A stretch of DNA of 64,000 bases. Source: Hemibagrus wyckioides (taxonomy: Eukaryota > Chordata > Actinopteri > Siluriformes > Bagridae). Position 1 is the first letter of the stretch, and each line of letters starts with the position of its first letter. The notes beneath the pieces were generated by a model. That model saw only the letters and a list, made by a program, of their open reading frames with translations, was not told where the DNA came from and did not search any database. Of this stretch, positions 22,800-35,216 are shown piece after piece. A program made the translations under genes and the position numbers. The stretch is from contig NC_080711.1 of assembly GCF_019097595.1 (NCBI RefSeq), positions 19,297,428-19,361,427 of the forward strand, in the 5' to 3' direction.

Positions 22800-23755
22800 G
22801 GGGGGGGATTTAATGAACGAGACCCCCTTTTGTTTTTGTTTTTTTACACTTTATCTTCATCTCCTTCTATACATCATTTAACCAAGGTTTTATTATTTTA
22901 CAATTTAATAATCAACAATAAGAACAATTAATCAGCTAAGACAATCGTCACTAGGGATGAACGATACCACAATTTTTTCATGTGATACCATACACATTTT
23001 TCAGCTTGTTTTTCTTACAATTTTAACGCCACGGATAACACTTATTATTTTAAATCTCAATGTGATTTTTCAAAATAATGTTCATTTTTACAAAAAAGAT
23101 CATTACCTGTAAAGGCAAATTACAAAGACATACTGGCCATTCAGAACAAATTACACAAAATATACACACTGAAAAAGGTTGCTTGTATTGTTGCTGTGTG
23201 TGACTTTTTTTTTTATCAGCACAAATATTGATTGCATTGAGCATTTTTTCCTGCTGAAGGAGCACCACACCACGTTACATTTCCTTTGTGCCATTCTGTA
23301 ATGTGTGTGTGTGTGTGTGTTGAGTACGTAGCTGAATGGCACATGATCACTCGCATTTTGCCACAGACCGAACGGTGTGTAACGTCATATATACAAACTG
23401 CCACTGACAATCCTGTACACAGCGTTAACAACATTTAGTTATGCAGAAATTATTCATATAGATAAAATATCGATAGTTTTTTTTTTTTTTATGTCCTTAA
23501 CTTACGTGTTAGGCTGCTTGATGATTCCGATTAGGATTAGGAACTTCATTGTATGGTGAAACACACTGTATTGACATATTGTCCATCTCTTCTTCGTACC
23601 ATAAATGTTCATGTTCAACTGTATTATTGTGTTTGGATAAGGTACTGCCAAGTGGCCTCTCCTGTAATGGGCAAGTGCCCATGCCTAGCAAATAGCTTGA
23701 GAACTCCACATTAGACCGTATGGCTAAAGAATGGGTTGTCATTAGTGTGATTGCG
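22800..23755. other. Intergenic, no gene seen
   Basis: I see no exon here. It holds a short (TG)n at 23301-23320 and homopolymer T tracts at 23206-23215 and 23477-23490. Confidence 0.5.
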
Positions 23756-23759
23756 TAAG

Positions 23760-25320
23760 CATTTTTATTGCAATAGTTTAAGCATGTAAAGTTTATATAT
23801 ACACTATATTGCCAAAAGTATTCGCTCACCCATCCAAATAATCAGAATCAGGTGTTCCAATCACTTCCATGGCCACAGGTGTATAAAATCAAGCACCTAG
23901 GCATGCAGACTGTTTTTACAAACATTTGTGAGAGAATGGGTCGCTCTCAGGAGCTCAGTGAATTCCAGCGTGGAACTGTGATAGGATGCCACCTGTGCAA
24001 CAAATCCAGTCGTGAAATTTCCTCGCTCCTAAATATTCCACAGTCAACTGTCAGCTGTATTATAAGAACGTGGAAGTGTTTGGGAATGACAGCAACTCAG
24101 CCACGAAGTGGTAGGCCACGTAAACTGACGGAGCGGGGTCAGCGGATGCTGAGGCGCATAGTGCGAAGAGGTCACCAACTTTCTGCAGAGTCAATCGCTA
24201 CAGACCTCCAAACTTCATGTGGCCTTCAGATTAGCTCAAGAACAGTGCGCAGAGAGCTTCATGGAATGGGTTTCCATGGCCGAGCAGCTGCATCCAAGCC
24301 ATACATCACCAAGTGCAATGCAAAGTGTCGGATGCAGCGGTGTAAAGCACGCCGCCACTGGACTCTAGAGCAGTAGAGACGCGTTCTCTGGAGTGACGAA
24401 TCGCGCTTCTCCATCTGGCAATCTGATGGATGAGTCTGGGTTTGGCGGTTGCCAGGAGAACGGTACTTGTCTGACTACATTGTGCCAAGTGTAAAGTTTG
24501 GTGGAGGGGGGATTATGGTGTGGGGTTGTTTTTCAGGAGCTGGGCTTGGCCCCTTAGTTCCAGTGAAAGGAACTCTGAATGCTTCAGCATACCAAGACAT
24601 TTTGGACAATTCCATGGTCCCAACTTTGTGGGAACAGTTTGGAGCTGGCCCCTTCCTCTTCCAACATGACTGTGCACCAGTGCACAAAGCAAGGTCCATA
24701 AAGACATGGATGACAGAGTCTGGTGTGGATGAACTTGACTGGCCTGCACAGAGTCCTGACCTCAACCCGATAGAACACCTTTGGGATGAATTAGAGCGGA
24801 GACTGAGAGCCAGGCCTTCTCGTCCAACATCAGTGTGTGACCTCACAAATGCGCTTCTGGAAGAATGGTCAAAAATTCCCATAAACACACTCCTAAACCT
24901 TGTGGACAGCCTTCCCAGAAGAGTTGAAGCTGTTATAGCTGCAAAGGGTGGACCGATGTCATATTGAACCCTATGGATTAGGAATGGGATGTCACTTAAG
25001 TTCATATGCGAGTCAAGGCAGGTGAGCGAATACTTTTGGCAATATAGTGTGTGTATATATATCTATATATGTGTGTGTAATTTATTTTAGATGAATTTTT
25101 AAATGTATTTTTCACAGACTTCAGACCGCTACTGTGTGTGTGACGTCAGCTAGAGTGAGGGAAGAGGTTTTTTTAAGGTCGCATCATCTTTAAACTGTTC
25201 CTACAGCTTGAATTCTTACACTACAGCCACATAAAGTACCTTAAACTTTTTAACTGTGACTTCAGCTTTTAAATATTATTTGAGCATGTCTTGCAATAGT
25301 TTAAGCAACATAGTCGCAAT
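23760..25320 (+). repeat. Fourth copy of the ~400-bp unit, split by Tc1
   Basis: The sequence tgcaatagtttaagcatgtaaag (23765-23793) is interrupted by the Tc1 copy. After it, tttattttagatgaattttt and cttcagaccgctactgtgtg resume at 25080, then gtcagctagagtgaggg at 25145. This is the same block order as in the array at 16353-17285, so the unit existed before the transposon landed. Confidence 0.8.
23802..25049 (+). mobile_element. Tc1-like family A, copy 3 (transposase pseudogene)
   Basis: It is full length, with both terminal repeats. The transposase frame (start [11 protein letters not shown] near 23936) is stopped by TAG at 24374 and again by TGA near 24430. After that an open frame of 172 codons continues to the normal end at 24967. 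The first catalytic block reads WSDES, and the second reads QHDCAPVH. It differs from copy 2 by scattered point changes only. Confidence 0.94.
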
Positions 25321-25720
25321 CACACTCGCATTTTCTTCTGGAAATGCAACATTCTAGTTGTATCTTAAAATGTATTCCCAGTATTCACCTATAATTTAAC
25401 ATTTTTCTGTTAAATAAAAAATAAATATTTGTGAAATTCTGATACATTTGAAATGTATTTTAATAGTCCTTTACTGTGAATTTCTTTTAAAAAAATGGAA
25501 ATTTTATGGTTATTCACAGTTACAAACTTTCCATGGTATTTTACCTTAGATGTAAATTCACAGTATATTTTTGAGAAATTAATAATATTCTGTGTATTTA
25601 AAAAATATTGGAAAAATCTGTAAAAATTAACAGTAAAAATTCTATAGATCTGTTGTGACTATTCTATGGAACTCTGCACTTATCTGAAAGACACAAAACA
25701 AAGCAGAGCTTATAAGACTT
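25321..25720. other. AT-rich non-coding stretch
   Basis: I see no coding sequence. Patches such as tttactgtgaatt and aacagtaaaaatt, in opposite orientation, hint at a decayed inverted-repeat element. Confidence 0.4.
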
Positions 25721-25721
25721 G

Positions 25722-26430
25722 ATTAAAAGAACAGCAGAGTTGTGGGGTAGTAACTACAGGTGAAAATTATGAATGCAGAGCAAATGCTGTCAGCAAATAT
25801 AGAATTTACCTGTCTTTGATTAAATAATGCAGGCCATCTGTCCATGACTACAGAGATGAGTGGCTCATCACCAATTATTTCCTTTCTTTGCCGAGAGAAC
25901 CTTACAGCCATTATTTTATCAAGAAGCTGGACCACTCTTCTGCACCTCTTTTTGATTGCCTTGCTTATTGTCTGTCCCCTCTTTCTCTTATTTACAAGAA
26001 CTTCGGGGCATCCAGCAGCTATCAGCCTCTGACAGTAATTGCCCATCTTGAATTTCAAACTAAATACCAATACTAGAAAATCCATTCTTTGGCAAAAACT
26101 GGCTCTCTGAGACATGGATGCTTTGCTACAAGAGCTTTGGCTACACTTTCATACTGGTCTTTACTTGGGTAGGAAGTAATTTTGGATAGTGTATCAGCTA
26201 GTTTGTCCAGTATTTCACTCTTAACGCCCTTGGAGATGACCATTACTGTTCCATCCCTGGCATAGGCTTTATTTGCTGTGTTCAGCTGAAGTTCACCAGA
26301 ACATCATGGGAGAAATCAGGAATAATGAACGGATCAGGCCATTCCACCGATGAAGTACTTGTAGAAGCACTCATACTGCTTGTATCTAATGCTAAGTCAG
26401 AAATTGAATCAGAAGCCATGAGTTTTTGTA
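25722..26430 (-). pseudogene. Companion-family fragment (locus C)
   Basis: On the minus strand the frame shows SVEWPDPFIIPDFSHDV (near 26350), YARDGTVMVISKGVKSEILD, then YESVAKALVAKHPCLREP. After a break it continues LKFKMGNYCQRLIAAGCPEV, LVNKRKRG, FSRQRKEIIGDEPLIS and RWPALFNQRQV. These blocks form the N-terminal two thirds of the same family as locus A, of a longer type. A stop and frame changes near 26080-26290 break it. No DDE-like partner is seen beside it. Confidence 0.72.
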
Positions 26431-26580
26431 TTTTGGGCATTGACCTGCATGTGACATCACGTGACATCACATGATGTCATCAGAATACACTTAGCACAGT
26501 TCTCCTCATTGTGTTGACTATTTAGAGATGCCACATGTCTATATTGCAGTAATTTTGTGACTACACTTAATATTGAATGA

Positions 26581-26649
<69 letters not shown>
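26581..26649. repeat. (GATA)n microsatellite
   Basis: About 17 perfect atag units. Confidence 0.97.
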
Positions 26650-27787
26650 GTGCCAATACATTTAGAGTTGATTGATTGTATAGATAGGGTGGCGTGGATA
26701 GGTAAATGAATTGAGTATCTACTTTACAGATACTGTGCCTATGAAAGTAGGAGAGTAGAAGGTCCTAAGCTGAGCCGGATTCTAAAGTTCTGTCAATGTA
26801 TTTCAATGGGAATTTTTGGGACATTCGATCGCCCGTATCAGGAAAACCGTAATTCCGATCGCTTAGACAAGTCATAGCACATCTTTTCTGAATAAGCCAC
26901 ATGATTTAACACCTCATCTACGAGAAATGGTGCAGTATTACAATGTTCTCTTTTGTTCTTTGTGAGACATGGATAATGATGTAACAACATTACTTCCATT
27001 CATGTTTTCTAATTTAAATCATTTTTTTATTACCACTATTTTTTATAATGGGTTATTATAATAATTCTGTTCATCATTATTCTTTTATTCAGCCATTATT
27101 AGCTTTAATCCAGGCATTACATGGCTTGGCATTGTCATTACTTTGATTCCACTCTAACATTTGTCCACTATTATCAAAAGTCTTTTAGAAATCAAAACAC
27201 GTTCTTACAACCTTACCTGAATTCTTTTGACCAAATACATTATTTAATGGCACCTGAGCAACACAAGTAGTATAAGTGCATTATGGTTATATAATTAAAG
27301 ATTACTTTATAAAGTAAACATGTACATATATAAATATTTCCTGAAATATTTGCAGCTTTGGACTCTTAAGACCTGATGTCCACTGAGATGGACATTAAAC
27401 TTTAAAAAAATCCTGTGCTCTACAACTTTTGAATTGTTTTCAAATTGACTTTAAATATTATCACTTGATACTGTTAAAATTATAAACAATGCAAAATGAT
27501 AAAGCTACTATGGACATAAAATATCATTTTAAAGGTGAAAATTGTGCTAACTCCTCCTCTTGTTCAGTAGGTGAGCCATGGCTGTGTTGTGTGACTCATG
27601 AAGCTTGCTCATATTAAGTTAGGGGTCATATGTTGATTGCAATTGGTTGATTAGTGGCCAATCAGTGACCTGGCATTTTTCAAATTCTGAAAAGATACAT
27701 ATATAGTATATATAGCTCATTTGGTCTCCATTTGGATAAAGCTCATTAATCATCTTACCATTAATAATAGTTAATAATTAATATTAA
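26650..27787. other. Intergenic, no gene seen
   Basis: The sequence is AT-rich. No exon or recognisable repeat stands out. Confidence 0.5.
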
Positions 27788-28014
27788 TTATTAATTAATT
27801 AATTTTTAATTAATTAATATTACTATTTTTGTACTATTTATATTATATTATGTTTATTTTATTTTTCATTATTTATATTTACTGCTGTGTATATATATAT
27901 ATATATATATAACAGTAAATATTATAAATAATGAAAAATAAAATAAACATAATATAATATAAATAGTACAAAAATAGTAATATTAATTAATTAATTAAAA
28001 ATTAATTACTTGAC
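27788..28014. repeat. Near-perfect AT-rich palindrome, ~95 bp arms
   Basis: The left arm (about 27797-27888: attaatttttaattaatta ... tttttcattatttatattta) is the reverse complement of the right arm (about 27911-28008), apart from a few short length differences. A short (AT)n loop lies between. The single strand would fold into one long hairpin. No coding capacity is visible. Confidence 0.93.
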
Positions 28015-28109
28015 ACTTGACTTTCAAGTTATTTTTGTTTGACTTCTACTACTTTATTTTCCCTACTTTTCCCTATATATTCTTAACTATATCCCCTATT
28101 TTCCATGTC

Positions 28110-28235
28110 CACATTTAAAATTTTTCTTTTTTTACTCTTTCTTTTTTATGTAAGAGAGTCGTAAAAAGCATTTCACTACATGTCGTACTGTGTATGATTT
28201 TGTATGTGACCAATAGAATTTGAATTTTGAATTTA
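28110..28235 (+). repeat. Retroposon 3'-tail fragment
   Basis: The sequence gtcgtaaaaagcatttcact, then gtactgtgtatgattttgta and gtgaccaatagaatttgaat, is a typical fish LINE/SINE 3' end. Confidence 0.55.
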
Positions 28236-28264
28236 ATTTACCGTCTGTGAATAGACTTGCATAA

Positions 28265-28902
28265 TTTCTAAAGTTTACATCCATTTACATCTAAAGTTTG
28301 CATCCATGAATGCCAACATGTACTGTGACATACTGAAGTAGAGGATGATCCCCTCCCTTCAGAGACTGGGCCGCAGGGCAGTATTCCAACATGATAACGA
28401 CCCCAAACACACCTCCAAGACAACCACTGCCTTGCTAAAGAAGCTGAGGGTGAAGGTGATGGACTGGCCAAGCATGTGTCCAGACCTAAACCCTAAGGGG
28501 AGTGCAAGGTCTCTAATATTCACCAGCTCTGTGATGTCATCATGGAGGAGTGGAAGAGGACTCCAGTGGCAACCTGTGAAGCTCTGGTGAACTCCATGCC
28601 CAAGAGGGTTAAGGCAGTGCTGGAAATAATGGTGGCCACACAAAATATTGACACTTTGGGCCCAATTTGGACATTTCCACTTAGGGGTGTACTCACTTTT
28701 GTTGCCAACAGTTTAGACATTAATGGCTGTGTGTTGAGTTATTTTGAGGGGACAGCAAATTTACACTGTTATACAGGCTGCACACTCACTACTTTACATT
28801 GTAGCAGAGTGTCATTTTTTCAGTGCTGTCACATGAAAAGATATAATAAAATATTTACAAAAATGTGAGGGATGTACTCACTTTTGTGAGATACTGTACA
28901 CA
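28265..28902 (+). mobile_element. Tc1-like family D, 3' part
   Basis: On the plus strand the C-terminal half of a decayed Tc1 transposase is visible: [14 protein letters not shown] (second catalytic Asp), [12 protein letters not shown] (third acid lost), then [20 protein letters not shown] and PKRVKAVLE. The right end reads agggatgtactcacttttgt before gagatactgta. The 5' half is missing. It is a different family from A, B and C. Confidence 0.85.
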
Positions 28903-29515
28903 AGCACTAATAAACAAAAATAAATCCACAAATAAACAGCAATGATACATGCATGCACACTGATATCTATAACACCCATGTCCATATATTCATATTTATA
29001 AAAATTACTCCAATTCGAATACACACAAACACAAAGATTTGCCAATATTCTTTGTATTATCTAGACACTGGACACCATTTACACTATACATGCTTACCGC
29101 CATACTGTTTTCCAGATTGTCTTCCTCATCAGTACTGCAGCACATTTGATTCCTCAGTCACTGCCACTTGCTCCTCTGGCTGACAAATAGACTGGTCAAC
29201 CGGTCTTCTCAGTTCAATTTACCCGTTGCTGAAAACATGAAAAATCAACACTCAAATGACTCAGATTAGGATTTGACACTTTCATTAAAATGTGATTATG
29301 GTATAGTGATTGAAATGCAATGGTTAAACACATACTGCAAGACTGTATCTTGAGGAATCTTATCCTGTTTTGGAAAGACTGCTACTCTATCCCAAAATGT
29401 CCTGCAACTTTGTGTTAGTGTGTCACTGATTAACTGTCCCTGCTGCTCTCACTACATTCTATGTCCTCTTTGAGGCTGTCGCACATCATCTGTGTCCTTT
29501 CTGCAGCTGCTGCCC
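28903..29515. other. Intergenic, no gene seen
   Basis: I see no exon. It lies 3' of the Helentron-like gene fragment on the minus strand. Confidence 0.5.
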
Positions 29516-30400
29516 TCACTGTCCTGTGTCCTCTGTGAAGCTATCACTTTTATCCTCACTGTATCCGTTTCTGTTTCCATTTCTGCTGCTCTCGGCATCT
29601 TGTTCTAGCCCCACTGCCACTTTGCTCTGTGCCCCCAGTTCCACTAAATCTACTAAAAAATCATCATTACTAAATACAGTACACAGGATTGTGATAACTG
29701 TGTAACACACCTGATTGAAGACAGGCATCCAGATTTGAAATAATCAGTTGCATGTATCCTTTAGTCTGAAACAACTCCAGAATAGGATTTTTTCCAGTGC
29801 ATAGGAGGTCCTCATTAAAGACTCCACAGACGATGACGGGACGGTCATGCACGGTCCAAATAATCCAAATAATCCAACATTCTCTTCAAGTTTGTCAAGA
29901 AATCTCCAACACTGTACTGTGGTGGCCTGTACACAGCAGTAATTGTCGCTTTCATTGGAGAATCTATTTTGATGATGACAAACTTCCCATTTTGTATGTA
30001 TTGCCTGGACTGAGATGGAATGTGTTCCTTGCACTATATTCTGACTCCACCTCCATTCTTCTTTCCAATTTCTTGATGCATTGTGTAAGAAACGTCTGTT
30101 GCGCATTAACAAATCGTATCCTTCCAGTTGGAGATTCAGCTAAGCAAATGATCCAATCAGGTGAGTTTCAGTGAGACAAAAAATAGTTGCAGCTCATGGT
30201 GGCATCTGATATCCTTGATGTGGGATGCTACTCGTTCTGTGTTGTGATGAAGGATTATAAGGGCATGGTCCTGGCTAGTCTCCTTAACGTGCTGCAGAAG
30301 TGGCATAATTCCTTTGAGTTCTCTTCTCATGTTTTGCAAAGCGGCTATGATTCCAGGATTAGCATATATCTTATTTTCAACAAAGTCAGTATTGTGTAAT
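29516..30400 (-). pseudogene. Helentron-like helicase C-terminus fused to an EEP endonuclease domain, decayed
   Basis: Read on the minus strand, a PIF1-helicase-type C-terminal block ([18 protein letters not shown] near 30400) leads into [19 protein letters not shown]. An endonuclease/exonuclease/phosphatase domain follows with broken frames: FMRNRRFLHNASRNWK-like pieces, then RPVIVCGVFNEDLLCTGKNP, GYMQLI, LQSGVLHSYHNPVYC, and a tail SNDDFLVDLVELGAQS. The GDFNE motif of the family reads GVFNE, so a catalytic Asp is lost. A helicase joined to such an endonuclease is typical of Helentron-type rolling-circle transposons. The matching upstream helicase part lies at 40313-40800 on the same strand. 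Confidence 0.72.
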
Positions 30401-30772
30401 CCGTTGTAATGGAAAAAATTAATCTTTTATACTTTTTTTTTACCAAACGATGGCAGAATCCAGGGACGTGTAGCGTGCAACACCTTGAAGGCTTTACTTC
30501 ATCTGAAGCACAGAATTGGCATTTAGCGTGACGGGACCTGGGGTCACCGCATCATTCAATGCTGAGGTTGTCTAAATTCATTTTGGTAAGTATTTGGAAA
30601 AGAAGGTGTCTTTGAACTGCACATAAAAGGGGCATAATTTAGGCTTGGAATCTGCCGTTGCGGTTGACGAATGAAACGTAGGGAACCTCCAGAGGTAAAT
30701 CACGCCACAGGGTAATAAAAGTGAGTTCATAGACATCTTCCTTAGACAACTTAAAGTAATTTAAGAAGAGAT

Positions 30773-32105
30773 ATGGGTACTCATAACAGCGAAAATAAAC
30801 AGGATAATGAATTGGCAAAATACATGACACAGCCTAATGTAAAATTCATGTATGTTAATTATGGATCAGCTGCTGTAAAACAGTATGCCTTGTGGGTGAA
30901 TGAGTGTGGCTTTCCAGAGAAAGGAAGTTTCAGTGAGAGACAGTTGGAAATATCAAAAGAAAAGTTAGATAGGAATGAAAAGGGACGCAAGTTGAAGAAA
31001 CTGGTGGATTGGACAGCCTATGAAATGTGGGTAATGAAAGCACGTCATAGAGCACAAAAATCACAACTCAAAAATGATAATGTCAGACTTGCACATAAAG
31101 CTTCTCTTCAGTGTCCTAAGTCTGTTATAGGTAACGACTTGAATAGATGCTCCCCAAACCCTTCCAACTCCACCACCTCCGCCAATATCATCGGCTCCAG
31201 CTCCACCACCTCCACTGATGCCGTCGGCTTCACCACCCAAATATGAAGAACATGTTGAGCCAGACCACTGCCAGTCAGTGCACGCCTCGCAGAGAGCAAC
31301 CGAAGTGACGCCTGTCTCCCGCTGCATCTGCTTGCAGTCCTCTCTCACCCAATCCCGACCTGATGATCCTTTCTCATCAACCCTAGGGGATCACAATGAT
31401 GAAACAGACCCAGATGGACAATGAGGGTCCTCTGTTCGACCAGGTGAGATAAAACCCATGATGTCGTGCAGTTTCCGATGGTTGAGGTGGCGGGACCAGA
31501 CAGATGGCCCGTCCTCATGCACCGCCCCTGGATTATTACAGTGAAGAGATTCACAAACAACTCCCAGACCCAAGGGAAGTAGGTGGACAAAAGTTCGGGC
31601 ATATTCCACTTTTGTAGGGAGTTTAGACCCACGTCGAAGGAACTGAGACACCTCCTGGGTCGTAAATTGGGAGTGGACATCTCAAGGGTAAGAGTTACGT
31701 GGCCGGACAATCTCATCGCTCCCACCAACATGAACTGGGTACATACTGATAACACGCAATACAGAGAACTAGTCAGCAGAGTCGAGGAAGCATGCAAGGT
31801 GGTTTTTTTCCAGTCAGAATGGACATGACAAAGATTGCAATGTGTAAACAGCAAGACTCAGAGTCAGTGTCTCAATATCTCATGCGACTCACTGAAGTCT
31901 GCATTGTGCATAGTGGACTTACTGCACCGGCCAACTTGAATGCCAACAATCTCACACCCTATGAGGCTCATCTGAGGAACAGTTTCATGAATGGACTGAA
32001 AGAGGAAGCAGGGGCAGAAACGAGTGATGTTTTAACTGATCACTGGGTGAGAGACTGTCCAAAGAACGCACATCAAACTGATGCCACTATGGGAGGAGAT
32101 TGATG
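30773..32105 (+). pseudogene. Endogenous retrovirus relic: gag
   Basis: The frame opens MGTHNSEN; Gly at position 2 is a possible myristoylation site, as in many retroviral Gag proteins. It continues with a matrix-like domain (KQYALWVNECGFPEKGSF, LVDWTAYEMWVMKARHR), a proline- and serine-rich stretch, then a region with several stops and frame changes (31250-31790). A capsid C-terminal part follows (SVSQYLMRLTEVC, LTPYEAHLRNSFMNGL), and then half of a zinc knuckle (HWVRDCPK). The first cysteines of the knuckle are deleted. The copy is heavily broken and cannot make Gag. From memory it resembles fish class I/epsilon-like ERVs. Confidence 0.75.
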
Positions 32106-32269
32106 GAATGGCAGGGGAGAGGGGAGCGAGCCAGAAGGGTTGGGTGAGTCACAATTTCCTGTGGTTTGCAAGGAAGACACACTTAAGCTGACACATGATT
32201 CTCTGACATAGAGAAGGTATTGATTTCTTAGAGCACAAGTATTTTCCTGAAAGCACATATGTTAAATAT

Positions 32270-33122
32270 TCTGATGATGTTTATAGTAAAATGCCAGCTC
32301 TTACACTGTGTGTAAAAGGGTCACCTATGACAATTCTGGTAGACTCAGGTGCAGGGAGTTCAGTAATTAAAGCAGATGAGTTTCTTAAACCGCCAAAAAC
32401 GAGTGGAAGGTTCCTGCATTCAATAGCAGCATCGGGGATCTCCGTTACAGAGCAGTTCTCTGTGCCACTGAAGTTTGAAGGTCACCCCTTATTTAAATTC
32501 TCATTTGTAATCTTTAGCTGTTGTCCAATTAATCTCCTGGGGCGAGGTTTAATGTGTAAACTGGGAATTACACTGATTAGTGGACATGAAGGTTTGGCTC
32601 TCAAACTTAATGATGCTAGTGAATATGTTAAATATGCAATAAACCAGAAGCTCATTGAAAAAGCTCAAGCTCTAACTAACCTGGTAAAGACAAAGTACAT
32701 GTGTCCAGAAGATTTACATTGTACTGCACACTTACATGTAGGGGGACCTGATGATGAGTAGGAGAAAGAATGGTTTAGAAAGTTAGATAAGCCAGAAATG
32801 TTGCTACTTAAAAGGTTGTTTTGGCATGAACACCATTTTTCAGTAGAAGTTGGATTGTGTCAAGTAAATAAAAGGCCTGGCAAGCCACACCCCTTCGCCA
32901 TGGAGGGATCAGTTCCACATGTCTCACTCTCCACTTGCTGTGACCTTTCATGGAAGGACATAGACTTGTGGTTATACAGGGTCAAAAGAGAACCAGATTG
33001 GGCATGCACCTCTGATCCAACCGTAAAACAAAGGTGTGCACCATACATCTAAATTGGATAGTGTCTACTGAGAGAACTGTGGAAATGATCCCTGATAATA
33101 AATATTGGCCCAATAAGCCCAA
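32270..33122 (+). pseudogene. Endogenous retrovirus relic: protease and start of pol
   Basis: An open stretch (32291-32761) carries the aspartic protease active-site block TILVDSGAGSSVI and, later, INLLGRGLMCKLGI (the usual LLGRD-type flap/strand, with Asp altered). A TAG at 32759 ends it. A further frame (LWLYRVKREPDWACTSD) leads to KYWPNKPNKP near 33120. In related viruses that segment stands just before reverse transcriptase. Here it stops abruptly and the pol reading resumes about 6.6 kb away at 39690. No LTRs were recognised. Confidence 0.8.
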
Positions 33123-33659
33123 TAAGCCTTAGAAAAACTAATTAAGCAGAACAAAGAAAGATTAGTGACCAGAATTCTTTATTTATTTTAACACAATGCC
33201 CTTGCAATTTGACAAACTGTGAAAAAACAAAACAAAACGATGAACACAAATCAACATTATTCTGTTTACTGAAATATAACTAAAAGTAAATACGTGATAT
33301 GGGAAAAAAATACGCATGCTTTGTGTTCTATTTAAATAGGGGGCATTTTACATTTCAAAACAAAGACAAATATTTCCTAAAACTACATAACACACTGATT
33401 CTTTAAGTACACCCTATAAAAGAAATATTGTTTGCAAGGAGATCTGTTCTTCTGTTACCTGTAATAAAGCTGTAAAACTTAACTTTATATAACTGCAGAC
33501 TATAGAGAAGACCATCTGAACCATTTTGCTTGTGATGTGTACCTAGCCAAATACCAAACATTTAATCAGGCCTCCCATCTTATTTAGGCTATTCATGACA
33601 GACATAAACCTTCAACCTGTATGATACAAATTAGAACAGTGCATGTGACATGACCAAAA

Positions 33660-35168
<1,509 letters not shown>

Positions 35169-35216
35169 AGCTCTGGGGGGTAAAAACGAACAAACAAACA
35201 AAAAAAAACATAACAT

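Noticed and set aside
24475..25005. A 176-codon minus-strand frame over Tc1 copy 3
   Set aside because: It is the antisense of the conserved transposase. The same shadow occurs on copy 2.
26581..26649. Regularly spaced repeats as a CRISPR-like array
   Set aside because: It is a pure tetranucleotide microsatellite in a vertebrate genome. There are no spacers.
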